A stretch of 64,000 nt of DNA from Trichoplax adhaerens (Eukaryota > Placozoa > Uniplacotomia > Trichoplacea > Trichoplacidae). Positions 38,701-50,817 of the stretch are shown here, piece by piece. The notes below the pieces were generated by a model that had not been told where the DNA came from, made no database searches, and was given only the letters and a program-made list of their open reading frames with translations. Position 1 is the first letter of the stretch. Each line of letters opens with the position of its first letter. The position numbers and the translations under genes were made by a program. The stretch spans positions 1,678,199-1,742,198 of the forward strand of contig NW_002060945.1 of assembly GCF_000150275.1 (NCBI RefSeq). Direction: 5' to 3'.

Positions 38701-41700
38701 AATTAGGTTAAATTTTGCCTGTTTTCCTACTGTGTAGTTAGTATTGATTTTCATCCTGATTCAAAGATCTATAATGTATATCCTGCGGTTCTTCTAGCGT
38801 CGATTTCGTATTAGAAAGGCTACTATTTAGATGCTATGACTACTTTCTTATACATTGGCCGTTTTAGACACTAAATTTTAGTTTTACCTTACGGCATCTA
38901 TCGGTATATCGATATTGGTATATGGAGTGTATCAGTAACGTTTATGCAACTTTCTCTCCAACAGGCAAGGCAGAATTTGCTATAGTAAATTTTTATGCGG
39001 ACTGGTACGTATATAGCTGTAGTTCATCCAATGAAATATTGAATGCTGCGTTAAATCCTTAGGTCTACTTGGTCTTATTATAGTACTGATATTACTGTAA
39101 CTATGTTTAGTTTTTAAATTGGCATGTTATTCCTTTCCTATTATCTATATGTTAGTAGTTGCATATTGACATAACATTCATACACAATGAGTGCATACAG
39201 TGATTATAAATTCAAATCATATCTGAATTAAGCCATGAGAAAGATTTTGGCATTATACTGTAAGCCTTTTGTACTATATGTCTTGCTACTAAAATAGCAC
39301 AGGATATTAATATAAATTAATTAACCATTATATACTGCCAGTATTTAATATGTATTACTTCCTTGTTGCAAATATAAGTTTAAAATCAGAAAAGAATACA
39401 AAAGCCTAATTTTCTTATAATATGATATTGCAAATACTGGCAGGTGTAGATTGCTAGTTCAGCTCGACTTGTAGACCTGAATAAGGGATAGTTTTATAAG
39501 ATTGTAGTATTAGGGATATCGTTAGAAATTTATGATAGCTACGAAAAGGTTTATAAAATAAATACCATAGGCGTATTTTTATTATGAATTCATAGCAGTC
39601 TCAGCTTACAATCGTCTTTAAAGCAATTGTAATTTAACTTTTAATTAGTCTATTGTATGGATTGCTATAGTATAAATCCGTCAACATCAGTTCACAAACT
39701 AGGAGATATTTGATTTTAGAGGTTTCTGTTAATTTTTATTTGCAGGTGCCACTTCAGTCAGTCACTAAAACCAATCTTTGATCAAGCTTCCGATGAAATC
39801 CAACGAGAATTTCCGGTAAGACTTTTTAAAAGTTAAGCTAAAGTTTATGTCAAAGTTAAGTTACCATAGGATTCGTATTAGGTAATGATACGAAAGGTCA
39901 CATAGAAATTTCGAAGATGTTCATTTTTCTAAGTGCCTATTACCGACGTGATTGTTGCATAATATAAATACTCAAATTTTATCTTATACAGACGGTCATG
40001 CTTGCCAAAGTTAATTGTATAACTCAAGGTGAGACAGATCGATGCACGTAATTCTTTCTTACATCATTTTTTCTTAAAATTATCCTACTGCTTAAATTTA
40101 GCATCTACTGTATTCTAAATCTAAATCAATGAAAACTTAAGGCATACATCTATATATTTAATATATTTCTTGTTAACTTGTTTGTATTAGCCAATGTGGC
40201 CAATAAATATCACGTTAACAAGTATCCAACACTAAAATTATATAGAGATGGAAGGGTTAGTAAAAATTCTGAATTGCTGTGTCTTCTTGAGTGATTGAAG
40301 ACTGTAATTTTATAAAGAAATGTTTACTTATTATGCACTTAATATTTGCATTATAATTCTTTAGGTATTGAAAAAAGAATATCGAGGGCAAGTAAGTTCA
40401 GAATAACATTAGCCTTATTGGGCATAATGTTAAAAGCGAATAATTGAGTACTTATTTATTAAACTGGACATATTTATACAGAGAACTGCTGAGGCTTTTA
40501 AAGAATTCGTTCGAGTACAAATGAAAGATGATATCGAAGTGGTCCCTGACGTTGAAAAGATGAAATTAGATGTATGACATTATTTATGACATCATGTTCA
40601 TGTAGTCTAGTATATTACTGACTATTGCCTTAGTCGAAATAGACGGTGTACTTACTAGTAAGAAATGCTAGGTTCATCATTGCAACAAAAAAGAGTGCCA
40701 AAGAGTTTCGTTAATGTTTATGCTTTTTTTCACCTTAGACTGACAGGCGTCATATTATTGGATATCTGGAATCTAAGGAATCGAAAACCTACGACATATT
40801 TAGGAGGGTACGAATTGATATTTCAAAACTCTTAGTAAAGCAGTATTCTGATTTAATGTAATCTCAAATCTTTGGTTATTCAGGTAGCTAACTTCTTTAG
40901 GAGTGACTGTCAATTTCATGTGGCATTTGGGTAAATTTAAGTTGCGTCATTTTGTAATGTTATAATAATTACGCTTTTCGGTACAAACTTGCTTTTCATT
41001 CTCATTTAGGGAAGCTTCAGTTAGTTTCAGACATGGTGGTGATACGGCTGGATTCAGGGATTCTCAGGTGAGATTAATCGCCATCGCAAATTGACATTAT
41101 TTATTTCTTATCGTAGTTTACTCCTTAAAGGTATTAACATCCATTTTTTACCGTATTTAATAAGTCCACTGATGATATATACTACAGCAACGGATTTTCG
41201 CCTGGTAATAATTATTTCTTTCAATGGACTCAAGATAAATGTGTACCCCTTGTTCGAGAAATTACATTTCAAAACGCTGAGGTTCGTAGCTATATTACCA
41301 ACCATAAATACGTAGGATCATTAACTAGTCTGCTTATATTTTAATTTAGGAATTGACAGAAGAAGGATTGCCATTTCTTCTTTTATTTTATGATCCTAAT
41401 GGTGATAACAAAATTGTAGAAACATTTAGAAAAATTGTTGGATCAGAACTATACTCTGAAAAAGGTTCGTCATCCCTTCCACATACTTTATATGCGATTT
41501 TTTTCAGTCAATTGTTAGAAAAGAGGTTATACAGTTTTCCTCGAATTTGCAGACAATATGAATTTCCTTACGGCAAATGGCTACCAATTTAGCCATCCTT
41601 TAGTACATCTAGGAAAGTCTACAGCGGTTCGTATCCACGAAGAATAAGAATTTTGTAACCGGAATTGTTATACTCTATTGACAGTTTGCTGTTCTTGCTG

Positions 41701-42217
41701 TCCCTATAATATGAATTACTTTTCTTGTAATAGGACTTGCCTCTTATAGCTATCGATGATTTCCGCCATATGTACTTATACAAAGATATCAACAAATTAA
41801 GGTAGCGTATTTTTGCACATACAGTACATTCTATTTGGAGTCGGATAAGGCTATAAGTAGCGCAAATATTACTTGATCATTTGTTTTGTAGTGAGCCATC
41901 AAGCCTGAAAGAATTTATTGCAGATTTACACTCTGGAAAACTCCATAGGGAATTCCATCATGGACCTGACCCTACGGTATATGTTTGATTGCAAAACTTA
42001 AATATTGCAATTATTTCCTTTCTTCTCAATACTAATATTAAATTGGGGACAATCGTATGCTTCTGCCTTATAGAAACCAAATCCTTCTGATGCAGCGTCT
42101 GAATCTTCGAATAAAGACAGCACAAAGGAAGTATCAACACCTCCGAAGAGTCAGTTTGCAAAATTAAGTCCTAGTGATCAAAGATACAGCTTACTTGGAC
42201 AGAGGGATGAACTGTAG
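35764..42217 (+). CDS. ERP44: ERp44 (TXNDC4), thioredoxin-family ER quality-control chaperone with RDEL signal
   Basis: Seventeen exons join in phase, giving 403 residues (human 406): 35764-35796, 38524-38596, 38965-39004, 39746-39815, 39992-40028, 40191-40255, 40365-40391, 40482-40571, 40739-40807, 40884-40930, 41010-41067, 41165-41281, 41350-41464, 41553-41626, 41734-41801, 41892-41976, 42074-42217. A leader (MRYLSLLLALM) is followed by thioredoxin domain a with the single-cysteine site WCHFSQ (Cys about 50; CRFS in human). Domains b and b' follow (RRHIIGYLESKES, QDKCVPLVREITF, TEEGLPFLLLF), then DLHSGKLHREFHHGPDPT, whose histidines belong to the pH-sensitive tail, and C-terminal RDEL. The protein retains Ero1 and unassembled oligomers by mixed disulfides in the ERGIC/early Golgi. 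Intron 1 is 2.7 kb; the others are short. Divergent to SEC61B, convergent with STX17. Confidence 0.95.
37351..37631 (-). CDS. small two-exon gene of unknown function nested in ERP44 intron 1
   Basis: On the minus strand an ATG at 37631 opens a 28-codon exon (37548-37631) that ends at a canonical gtaaga donor. A 71-bp intron follows, then a 42-codon exon (37351-37476) with TAA. The junction is phase 0. The predicted 69-residue protein starts MSKRITKLLHFNTSYC, continues VQDHPAVKVFVSERNSTV, and ends RRVNFKLVALD. It is basic, has no signal peptide or membrane helix, and its codon usage and splice spacing look like neighbouring real genes. I do not recognise the family; size and charge would suit a small ribosomal or mitochondrial protein, but that is a guess. 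It lies antisense inside the only long intron of ERP44. Confidence 0.45.
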
Positions 42218-43372
42218 TTGTTTATGACGTTATAGCAGGATGGGTGCATATTTAGGTTCTATGAAGATTAAGACAATGGAACTCTTACAGTTTATTGTAC
42301 ACCACGTAACAAAATCAGTTACTAACCGTATTAAGCTAGATGATTGAGTACATTGTTCTAGCTACATTTTCAAGCTTTATGCAATATTGTAACGAACGTT
42401 CAATGTTACGTAGATGAGAATTTTCCATATCTAATGTACATGATTGTTTGCTATTGTGGCTTATCGTTTGCATTAGCTTACCTTTTAAAGAGCTAATGCT
42501 AGAATATTTTTACAGTAGCATCACATTAAATCCTAACTTGATTGACAACGTGTTAAGGCAGGTCTTCAACCTTTATTATTTTATCTTAATCTTCACATAT
42601 ATTTTATTGTACTATTGCAATGAATAGACAAACATAAGCCGTGTTATTCAAGCACAACTTATGAACCCTATCTTAAATAAAATTATAAAATAATATAGCA
42701 GATGGTTGAAGATATTTGCAGGCATTTACGACTACCGAGTTCATCAATAAATTACCAATATTCATCATACACGTTTATCAATGAAACGCTTAGGTAAAAG
42801 AATCGTAGCATAATGTAGGATGGGCCCTTTTATGTACATATTGATGTTTAAGTGCGCATTTGCCAAAGACTAGCTCTATATCGGTGAAAGCTTACAGTAA
42901 TATCTGATCTATTATTTATAAATGTATTTAAAGTACTCGATTTTCCTTTAATAGCATAAGTTTAGAAGCAACAGTGATAGTATTATTTTGTGGAGTAAAT
43001 TATTATACACGACTGACACGAATCAGATATTTTTAATTGAAAGTGAAACGATCATCATACATGTAGATCGTGCATTACTTTTCGTAAAATAAATATTATA
43101 ACGACAGTTGTCCTCATGTTAAAAGTCAATTACTTCTTAGATTAATACTGTAGATTAGTAATAATATTTCGTTGAAAATATAGCCAAATTATAGAATAAC
43201 TTTTCATCTGAATAGGTAGAGGTTAACAGTATATTCATGCCAATGAGCAGTAAGCCGCAAGGTTTTTGTTCCAAAAATACTTATATAAACTTTGTGGAGA
43301 CAATTCATGATCTCTATCGAGTATGCCACTCCTTTCAGACGGTTTTCAAAGGTTCGCATACTTGCTATGCTT
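42218..43372. other. convergent 3' region between ERP44 and STX17
   Basis: About 1.15 kb of AT-rich DNA holds the 3' UTRs of two converging genes. I see no exon and no GTAC repeat cluster. Confidence 0.6.
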
Positions 43373-44919
43373 CTACTCCTTTTTTTTAACGGTTTTATCA
43401 ATTGCTCGTTGATTACGATTCTTTATAAGTGATCCACCGGCATACCCAGCAAGTCCTGCAGCAACACCCGCAGCTAAACCCAAAAGTTTAATCCCGCTAT
43501 AGACTGCCACAGCTGGTCCTCCAACAGCAGCACCTACTACAGCACCCGTTACTGGAATTAACGCATACTTATACTTTCCGGCCTGAAAATAAAGGAATCG
43601 TTCAGTTGAAATTAATCGCTCCAAGGTTAAGAATGAGGTAAGCTGGACGATACCATGATCGCGTGATTACCTGAGCTAGACTCAAATTGCCCCGCTGAAG
43701 GTTACTTTGAGTACAATCTATATTATCAGATATCGATTCGATCGTTTCGCCTTGTTCCTAAATAAATATAGAGTTATCCAGTAAGGTCTCTAAGCTCGCA
43801 ATATGTAGGAAAAGATAGGCTTACTCTTAACATCGTGACATAAGTTTCGGATAGCTCCTTGACTTCTAATAAATTCTAATGTAAATTTATGAAAATAATT
43901 TAAAATAAGTCTCCAATAAAGCCACAGTATTAAAGATAGATACGGCTGTTCAAGTACTAGGTCAGAAAGGCTATTTTGAACAATGAAAGTCCGAGTCACC
44001 TTTTCTAACTTCTCCCACGATGCTTTAATTTCCTTCCTGTCTTCTTCTATAATGCTTAATTGAATTTGTTCACCATTATCGTCTAATAAGAATTAGATTG
44101 ATCAATTTGCTTGAAAGATTCATTGGAGAATGACAAACTATACGAAGTAATAAATGTAATTTGAAATTCTATAAATAAATTGCTTACCATCGGCTCCGGT
44201 ATTTCTGTGAATAGCTCTTTTACTAGCGGTTTTATCTTCTGATACCTCATCTATTTCTCGTTTGATATCACTTTGGATAATTTCAAATGAAGCAATAGAA
44301 TCAAATGCTTTTTCCTTAACCACTTTTACACGTTGGTCAAACTTGGCCAAGTCTTCATCTTTAACTTGACATCTAGTTTTATCTAACTCTTTTAGAGTTG
44401 CCTTGAGTTGCTAAATGCAATCAGATAATGACGTGTTGAATGAAAGCTAGAGTAAATTTCTAGCGCTAGAAGAGTGATACTAACTATTCATTAGTGACAT
44501 GCAGCACTCTTGGTAAAAGAGACCGAGCAATACGCTAATACTACTATGCCAAAGAGTAGTAATTATGCTACTTTCATTTCGTTTTAGAAATATAAAAGAA
44601 ATACCTCAATGAATGAAAGTAGCAGTCGATATACGAGAAAACTTACATTCAAGGTGTTGACAACATGTAGTTGTTCTCGACGAAGCCTGCCCCAATCGCC
44701 AATATCTCTAAACTAAGGGATATCAAAATGATTAACTTAATAACAATTCTAATGATGGTACATAACAGAATATGTTATAATTACACGTATTACTACCTTG
44801 ATTATGTTTTCCTTCTGCTTAGCCAATCGATCTAGATTCGTTGGAATGGCGACTTCGGTAAAAGCGTTTAGTGATCTTTCTATAACACGCAGTGAATATT
44901 TGTCCTCTGCCATAGCCAT
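43373..44919 (-). CDS. STX17: syntaxin-17, Qa-SNARE with C-terminal glycine-rich hairpin
   Basis: Seven exons join in phase, giving 280 residues (human 302), read right to left: 44797-44919, 44647-44712, 44188-44410, 44000-44082, 43825-43875, 43671-43757, 43373-43582. The N-terminal helical part aligns with human (AIPTNLDRLAKQKENI; WGRLRREQLHV). The SNARE motif contains SWEKLEKNLLEVKELSETY and REQGETIESISDNI, with Gln at the expected zero layer. After AGKYKYALIPV come two closely spaced hydrophobic segments rich in Gly/Ala (GAVVGAAVGGPAV; LAAGVAAGLAGYAGG), the hairpin anchor specific to syntaxin-17, and a basic tail. In animals it sits on ER, mitochondria-associated membrane and autophagosomes and drives autophagosome-lysosome fusion with SNAP29 and VAMP8. 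The first ATG (44919) follows an AG that may end a 5' UTR intron. Convergent with ERP44. Confidence 0.95.
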
Positions 44920-46180
44920 ACTGAAAAATCGCCGTTAAACAATACGTCGTTATCGCTAAGTATATCATCTCCATTTCAGAATTATACTCGTAGTTGAATT
45001 GAATTGAATGGTGTGCAATAGCATATCTGTATTACCTTTTCTCTGTTGGTGTAACACTGTAGATAATTAATTATAGTTGGGAAAATTTCTGGAAAGGAAA
45101 ATATTATGTAGTATGAGAATTTTTGATAGCAAGAAATATAAGTAGAGACCATTCATAATTCGCAATAGGATTGCGGTCAGTAAAGCTAGCAATCAACAAG
45201 ACAGAATTGAGGCTTGGTTATATGTATCAAGGTGACTGTAACTTTAATTAGAGAAAGCATTTTAAACCACTACTGTCATTCGTTCAATCTACCTCTTCTT
45301 TTCGCCATATCAACAGTAAAGTGGTGCATATAGCACCTTACATCGTGCAGAGTACAGTATAATATAGCAAGTGATCGCTGATGGATAATTTAACATAACA
45401 TTTGCCTACAGTATACTGTACTGTAAGTATATCGATTAGTACTAGTAGTTTAATTGAGTCTGCAATAGACTGTACTCGTATCCAGTCAATTCAGTTTTGA
45501 ATTAAGACACAAAATGTAACATGATTATTTGTAATGATGTTACTTACAAGGTTAAAAAGGAATTCTTGCTTTCATCCGTAGTAAGGACCTACGTATGCTT
45601 TGCCAATCAGCCCAATCAATATTTTATCGTGTTGTGCTGCAAATCGCCCCCAATCCAATCTTTGTCACAGTCTTGAGAGATCAACACGGAGATTTGTCTT
45701 AATGGATGAGATTTTTTGCGTTTACTTACAGAAGGTAATTTTGAATAATTTGAAGACTTGAAGTCGTTGTACCCATAGTCAAGAAACAGTTTATTAGAGT
45801 ATTAATTTCTTCTACTACTGTATTGATATTTTCGATGTTGTAGTGCCACGCTGGCAGCCGAGTTCCTATCCCAACAGCCAAGTCAATATGAATAGCCAAT
45901 ACTGTATAGGATTTAGTGTGACTAATAGCGTTCCAACTGATACTAAGATTGGTGTTAATCAGTCTCAAGCAAATTGAAACCAAATGAAATACCAGCGAAT
46001 AGAAGAAAGAGAGAGACAGCAAGGAAAAGATTCTAACAATCGGAGCAATAAGCATAAAAAGAAGTTTGGCAAAATTCGACTATCTTGTAGTATCCAATCC
46101 AAGCGGCATTAGACCGGATCGTAAACACTTGTATGGGGCCTTGTTCAAAACAAAACAAATGGACGTCAATCCAGTTCAAT
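44920..46180. other. divergent region between STX17 and the mu-crystallin gene, first part
   Basis: The 5' flank of STX17. It holds a small GTAC run near 45410-45425. A 109-codon minus frame (45726-46055) starts with a hydrophobic stretch but has no recognisable family and no joining exon, so it is not called. Confidence 0.5.
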
Positions 46181-46535
46181 CCACTTGCTATTGCGGCCCT
46201 CTATAGTAATCCTGTTGCTATTGCGGCCGTCTATAGTAATCCACTTGCTATTGCGGCCCTCTATAGTAATCCTGTTGCTATTGCGGCCCTCTATAGTAAT
46301 CCTGTTACTATTGCGGCCCTCTATAGTAATCCACTTGCTATTTCGGGCCTCTATAGTAATCCTGTTGCTATTGCGGCCCTCTATAGTAATCCACTTGCTA
46401 TTGCGGGCATCTATAGTAATCCTGTTGCTATTGCGGCCCTCTATAGTAATCCACTTGCTATTGCGGCCCTCTATAGTAATCCAGTTGCTATTGCGACCCT
46501 CTATAGTAATCCTGTTGCTATTGCGGCCCCCTTTC
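46181..46535. repeat. 30-bp minisatellite, about 12 units
   Basis: The unit is CCACTTGCTATTGCGGCCCT followed by CTATAGTAAT, repeated in register from 46181 (starts every 30 bp to 46511) with a few substitutions, chiefly CCACTTG/CCTGTTG at the unit start. Because 30 is divisible by three, two plus-strand frames stay open across it and would encode decapeptide repeats (PLAIAALYSN and a Leu/Arg-rich one). Translation is not supported by anything else. GTAC pentamers follow at 46563-46655. Confidence 0.92.
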
Positions 46536-46677
46536 GTACTGTAGTCCTGTTCCTAATTTTTTACAGTACTGTACTCTACAGTACAGTATACAGTAGTATT
46601 ACTGTACTGATGTACTGTAGAGCAGCGTACAGTGTACTGTACAGTACTGTACTAGCACTGTCTGGCAGGGACTAGTT

Positions 46678-46930
46678 GATGAAGCTTCAGACCCAACTGT
46701 ACCACCTACTACACTATAGTAATACTGTTGCTCTTGCGTTACTCTATAGTATTACTGTACTGTAGAGATGTGGAGCACCGGACTAGCAGGGACTTGTTGA
46801 TGAAGCTTCAGACCCAACTGTACCACCTACTACACTATAGTAATACTGTTGCTCTTGCGTTACTCTATAGTATTACTGTATTGATGTACAGTAGAGCACC
46901 GGACTAGCTGGGACTTCTTGATGAACCTGC
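46678..46930. repeat. 121-bp direct tandem duplication
   Basis: The segment beginning GATGAAGCTTCAGACC at 46678 recurs 121 bp later at 46799 almost unchanged, and the start of a third copy (GATGAACCTGCAG) appears near 46920. It separates the minisatellite from the mu-crystallin gene and probably lies in that gene's 5' flank. Confidence 0.85.
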
Positions 46931-47026
46931 AGAAATTTTCTGTCGCAAGCTGTGCATGATAGAATTACTGCAGCCAATATCTCACCTATCACACGATTTA
47001 CCATCAGTAGATTGGTGCTTGGCATC

Positions 47027-47971
47027 ATGTCCAATTTATTATTTATCGACGAGAAAACTGTCCAATCCCTCCTTGATATTCGACAGCTTGTAGACATCAT
47101 CGAGAGAGCATTAATTAATTTTTCCATCAAGGCGGAAACCATAGCCCAACCTATTCGCACTGTTGTCAATATCCCATCTCAATCTGCTCATTTCTTTAAT
47201 ATGCCATGCTATTCACAACAAGATAATGCGTTGGCAACCAAGTTAGCCTGTCTATTCCCTAATAACTACAAACTTGCTTTACCTACAATTCATGCTGTAA
47301 TATTACTATTTGACTGCAACACTGGAGTTCCACAAGCGATCATTGACGCTGATTATGTGACTGAAATGAGAACTGCTGCTGCTTCGGCTGTCGCTACCAA
47401 ATATCTAGTCAATGACAATTACAACATCTTATGTATTATAGGTTCAGGGGCTCAAGCTCGCAGTCACCTGCTGGTGATGAAGGCGATATTTCAATTTTCA
47501 GAAATTAGAATATGTTCTCGAAGTAAAAGCAATGCTGAAAGGTTAGCTAAGGACACCAATACACATGCAGTAATCTATGATTGTGTACAAGATGCTGTTC
47601 AAGATGCTGATGTCATATGTACTACTACCAATACTGTCGATCCAATTGTTTTTGAGAAGTGGATTAAGCAAGGAGCTCATATTAATGCTGTCGGTGCTTG
47701 TACACCTCAGCGACGTGAAATAGATGGTGAATTAATGCGTAATGCTGTCGTTGTTGCTGATAGCCGAGAATCGGCTAAGAATGAGGCTGGCGATATTATT
47801 CTCGCAAATGCTTCGGTCGATGCCGAAATTGGAGAGATTGCATCTGGTAAAGTAACCATTGATACCAATCAAACAACAGTATTTGAATCTCTTGGATTAG
47901 CAATCGAGGATGCAGTCTGTGCACGTCTTATTTACGATCTTTATAATAGCCGTAATGTAACTACGTCATAA
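47027..47971 (+). CDS. CRYM: mu-crystallin / ketimine reductase (ornithine cyclodeaminase family)
   Basis: A single-exon gene of 314 codons, the same length as human CRYM. It is an NAD(P)H-dependent cytosolic reductase of cyclic ketimines; in vertebrates it also binds thyroid hormone. Visible family features: QPIRTVV near the N terminus, ALATKLACLFPNN with the substrate-binding Lys, MRTAAASAVATKYL, the Rossmann loop IIGSGAQARSH, the following RICSRSKSNAERLA, GAHINAVGACTPQRREID, GDIILANA, and TVFESLGLAIEDAVCARLIYD at the end. I chose the ATG at 47027 (MSNLLFID) because it aligns with the human start; the frame is open back to 46952, but that extension runs into repeat-flank sequence. Lack of introns is unusual beside its intron-dense neighbours and suggests a retrocopy or a late gain. 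Bacterial-type ornithine cyclodeaminase activity is an alternative. Confidence 0.92.
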   Translation: MSNLLFIDEKTVQSLLDIRQLVDIIERALINFSIKAETIAQPIRTVVNIPSQSAHFFNMPCYSQQDNALATKLACLFPNNYKLALPTIHAVILLFDCNTGVPQAIIDADYVTEMRTAAASAVATKYLVNDNYNILCIIGSGAQARSHLLVMKAIFQFSEIRICSRSKSNAERLAKDTNTHAVIYDCVQDAVQDADVICTTTNTVDPIVFEKWIKQGAHINAVGACTPQRREIDGELMRNAVVVADSRESAKNEAGDIILANASVDAEIGEIASGKVTIDTNQTTVFESLGLAIEDAVCARLIYDLYNSRNVTTS

Positions 47972-50817
47972 TGACAATCTTTGCTCTCACAACCTAATGC
48001 CTTCCAGTTTTGTCATGTCTAAGTCTAAAATGCAGATGATATCGTCAATCGCAAACCTGACATGATTGATTGTCCGTACGCAACGCAAATTATTATTCTT
48101 CATATTCAGTATAAGAAATATCAGCTCTCTTGTCGTTCAAATTTCGACTCCTATGTGGATTGTTTTTGTAAAAATTATACTCTAAAAAATGGGTAAAATT
48201 ATTCAATCTGCTGGTGGAATCTCGCTGAAATGATGTTAATGACGACGAATGGACGAAATTTGAACGTGATTAATTATTTAGAGCAATTTACACTATAATT
48301 GATACGTGTATAATACGTACGTTTTGGTCAACGATTTTTCAATTTTCTTACTAGCATTGGCACATAAAATTTTGACTATTTTAATATAATCTGTTATACG
48401 CTTTTAAAATCGACATACTTACAATTAGAAGAATAAAAAAGAACTCGCATTGATTGTTACAATAATTTTAAAAAGTTTTGAATGTGTTAGTTGATTGATT
48501 TTGTGGCAGGTACCTGTACCATGTATGCTACCACTACAAAGATACTGTTCATGCATCGAGTACTTTAAATGTAAAGCGCATTTATTGGAGTTATAAGTAC
48601 AGTAATGTATATCTCCTTTATGGATGTGATAAAGCGTCTTCTCAAAAATACAACAAGAACAGCAGTTTCTTGTAAACTTCACTTTATTACATAAGATTAG
48701 GTTCGTCTCAACTACCAAGGGCTATCTAACTGCAATCAGACTATCTCTGCACTATCTGAATGATAATTATCATTCACAATTTATATACAATTACAATGGC
48801 GTAACATGCACTTATGATATTATCATAAATACCGCAGTATGGATACAGTATAGAGTCGTCGATGTCAACTATTCAGCCAATTCATTCTCACTAACATTTG
48901 AAATTCAAGAACTGTAAGATGTGATAAATGCAAAGCGTTTGATGTTATAACAAGACGACTTTGATATAGTAATCGAATAGCTTTTAACTTAGTAAAGATA
49001 ATTATTACTTTCAATAACCCATTCTAAGTAACGCCAAAAGTGTTAACTATATGATCATTTCTCCTTCTCACATCGTTACCGAGCAATTTTAAAAATCTAC
49101 AAATATACCACAGCGTTGACTTGCAAAAGATTAATTTATTTTTGAATTTATAGTTATTTTGATAGAATTATATCAATTGAAATTACGTACATTACCTGCT
49201 TACGATTATCGGGTTCGGAGATATTGATCAACATTTAATAACACATTACAATAACTCAAATCACAAAGTAGATGACTACAGTATACGCGTAATTTTATTT
49301 GGTTAATTGTGATATTCCTGTACAGCTCTACTGCATAAAAAATTTACATAATACGGTAAATACAAATTGCAAATAATTTCAATAGGAATCGAAAGTCAAA
49401 AATTAATTATATTAGTGGAGTCGCGTAATCAATTCTTTTATAATAGTGATAATAATACGAGTATGACATTATCATCTTTAAATACAGCAACTATATTACG
49501 ACGATGCTTTTAATACATACTCGTACAATTCATCAACATTTGACTTGCTGTGCGCTATTAGTAATAGTTGAATGCAGTATTTATACAAGCAAATTATAAC
49601 TGGCTGCGAAGACTACGTAGTTAAAATGATAGCTGCAGCTTTAAATCTTCAATATGGATTAAATATTGTAATAAATCTGAGGATGAATACTGTCTTAACG
49701 CATAATTACAAGGTTAAGTTTAGAATATTGGGAAACAATATTGAGTTCGTTCAGCTTACTATAGAGATTGAAAATTTTTTTAATTACTAGTTTGATACAT
49801 TGTTAATTCTCCGATTGACTATTGTTATAATAGTTTAATAACCCTATTCGCAGCCAACAGTGACTGGCGCTATAAATTATTATATAATATCTTCGCTATC
49901 ATAGATGAAGTTTCAGTATAATATTAATAGTTAAACTAGAAATGATTATGTTACAGTAAAATTTATGGTCAATGCATAACGTATAACTTTGACCTGGCTT
50001 AAATAAGATAAAGAATTAGCTTATACATAACATAATAATATATGACCACACGTGTACCGTGATGCATTTTAATTCTTGATTTCTTAATTTAAGTGACCAA
50101 CTGCACTGTCATTAGCATTTAGTCTTAAATTTCATATTCATGGATAGACTGGGATAAATAATTTCACATCTTATTTCAATCATCATACGAACATTATGAT
50201 ATATTTTAATACGAAATATTGAGGCCACATTTTGGCCATGACAATGAAATGAAAGTAATCCAGTATAGATATACAACAAAATGAAATCTATACTCTATAC
50301 GATTGACTTTTACTCATATTATGACTGCTCATACCTACACTACCATACAAGCGCTTACAAATACTATAGTACCATCCGAATAGCTGCCATCATGATAATT
50401 TACTGTTAAACAATTAATATCCTAATTTTTCTGTTAAGATATTATGCAATGGTATATCCTTCCCAAGGAACTTACACCAATGATATTAATCCAGTATCAC
50501 TATTAGAACACGATTGGATATTGACTGAAATAAGATAAAGTTTAGTACAATAGTTGTGATACGTTATTCTTAAAGTCTAATCTCAACAGCTATTTAGCGT
50601 ATAGACGATAATCTTCATTTAAATTTTATATTTCATGACTGTCTGAAGTATTATATCCTCGGTAAAAACCTGCCAGGGAAATTTATATTACATTATCTCG
50701 TTAAAGCTATTTCTTATAGAAATCTGTATGGTAAAGAATTCAGATATGTAAGATATTCTACATAGCTCTATTTATTTGGCGTCGATAGGCATCAAGCTTT
50801 TAAAGTATAATTGTAAA
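47972..50817. other. intergenic region without a supportable gene
   Basis: AT-rich DNA between the 3' ends of the mu-crystallin gene (+) and the GPCR (-). A Cys-rich 97-codon minus frame (48425-48718) and a 72-codon plus frame (49572-49790) occur but match nothing I know. No GTAC repeat cluster is present. Confidence 0.5.

Noticed and set aside
45726-46055. 109-codon minus frame with a hydrophobic start
   Set aside because: No family resemblance, no downstream exon, and it lies in the repeat-prone divergent region.
46133-46675. 180-codon frame with decapeptide repeats
   Set aside because: The open frame follows from a 30-bp repeat unit divisible by three, and a second frame is equally open; no evidence for translation.
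48425-48718. Cys-rich 97-codon minus frame, and a Cys-rich plus frame (RYCSCIEYFKCK) over the same DNA, considered as a receptor ectodomain or colipase-fold peptide
   Set aside because: Cysteine spacing does not fit the TGF-beta receptor ectodomain, no joining exons or signal peptide were found, and both strands cannot be coding.
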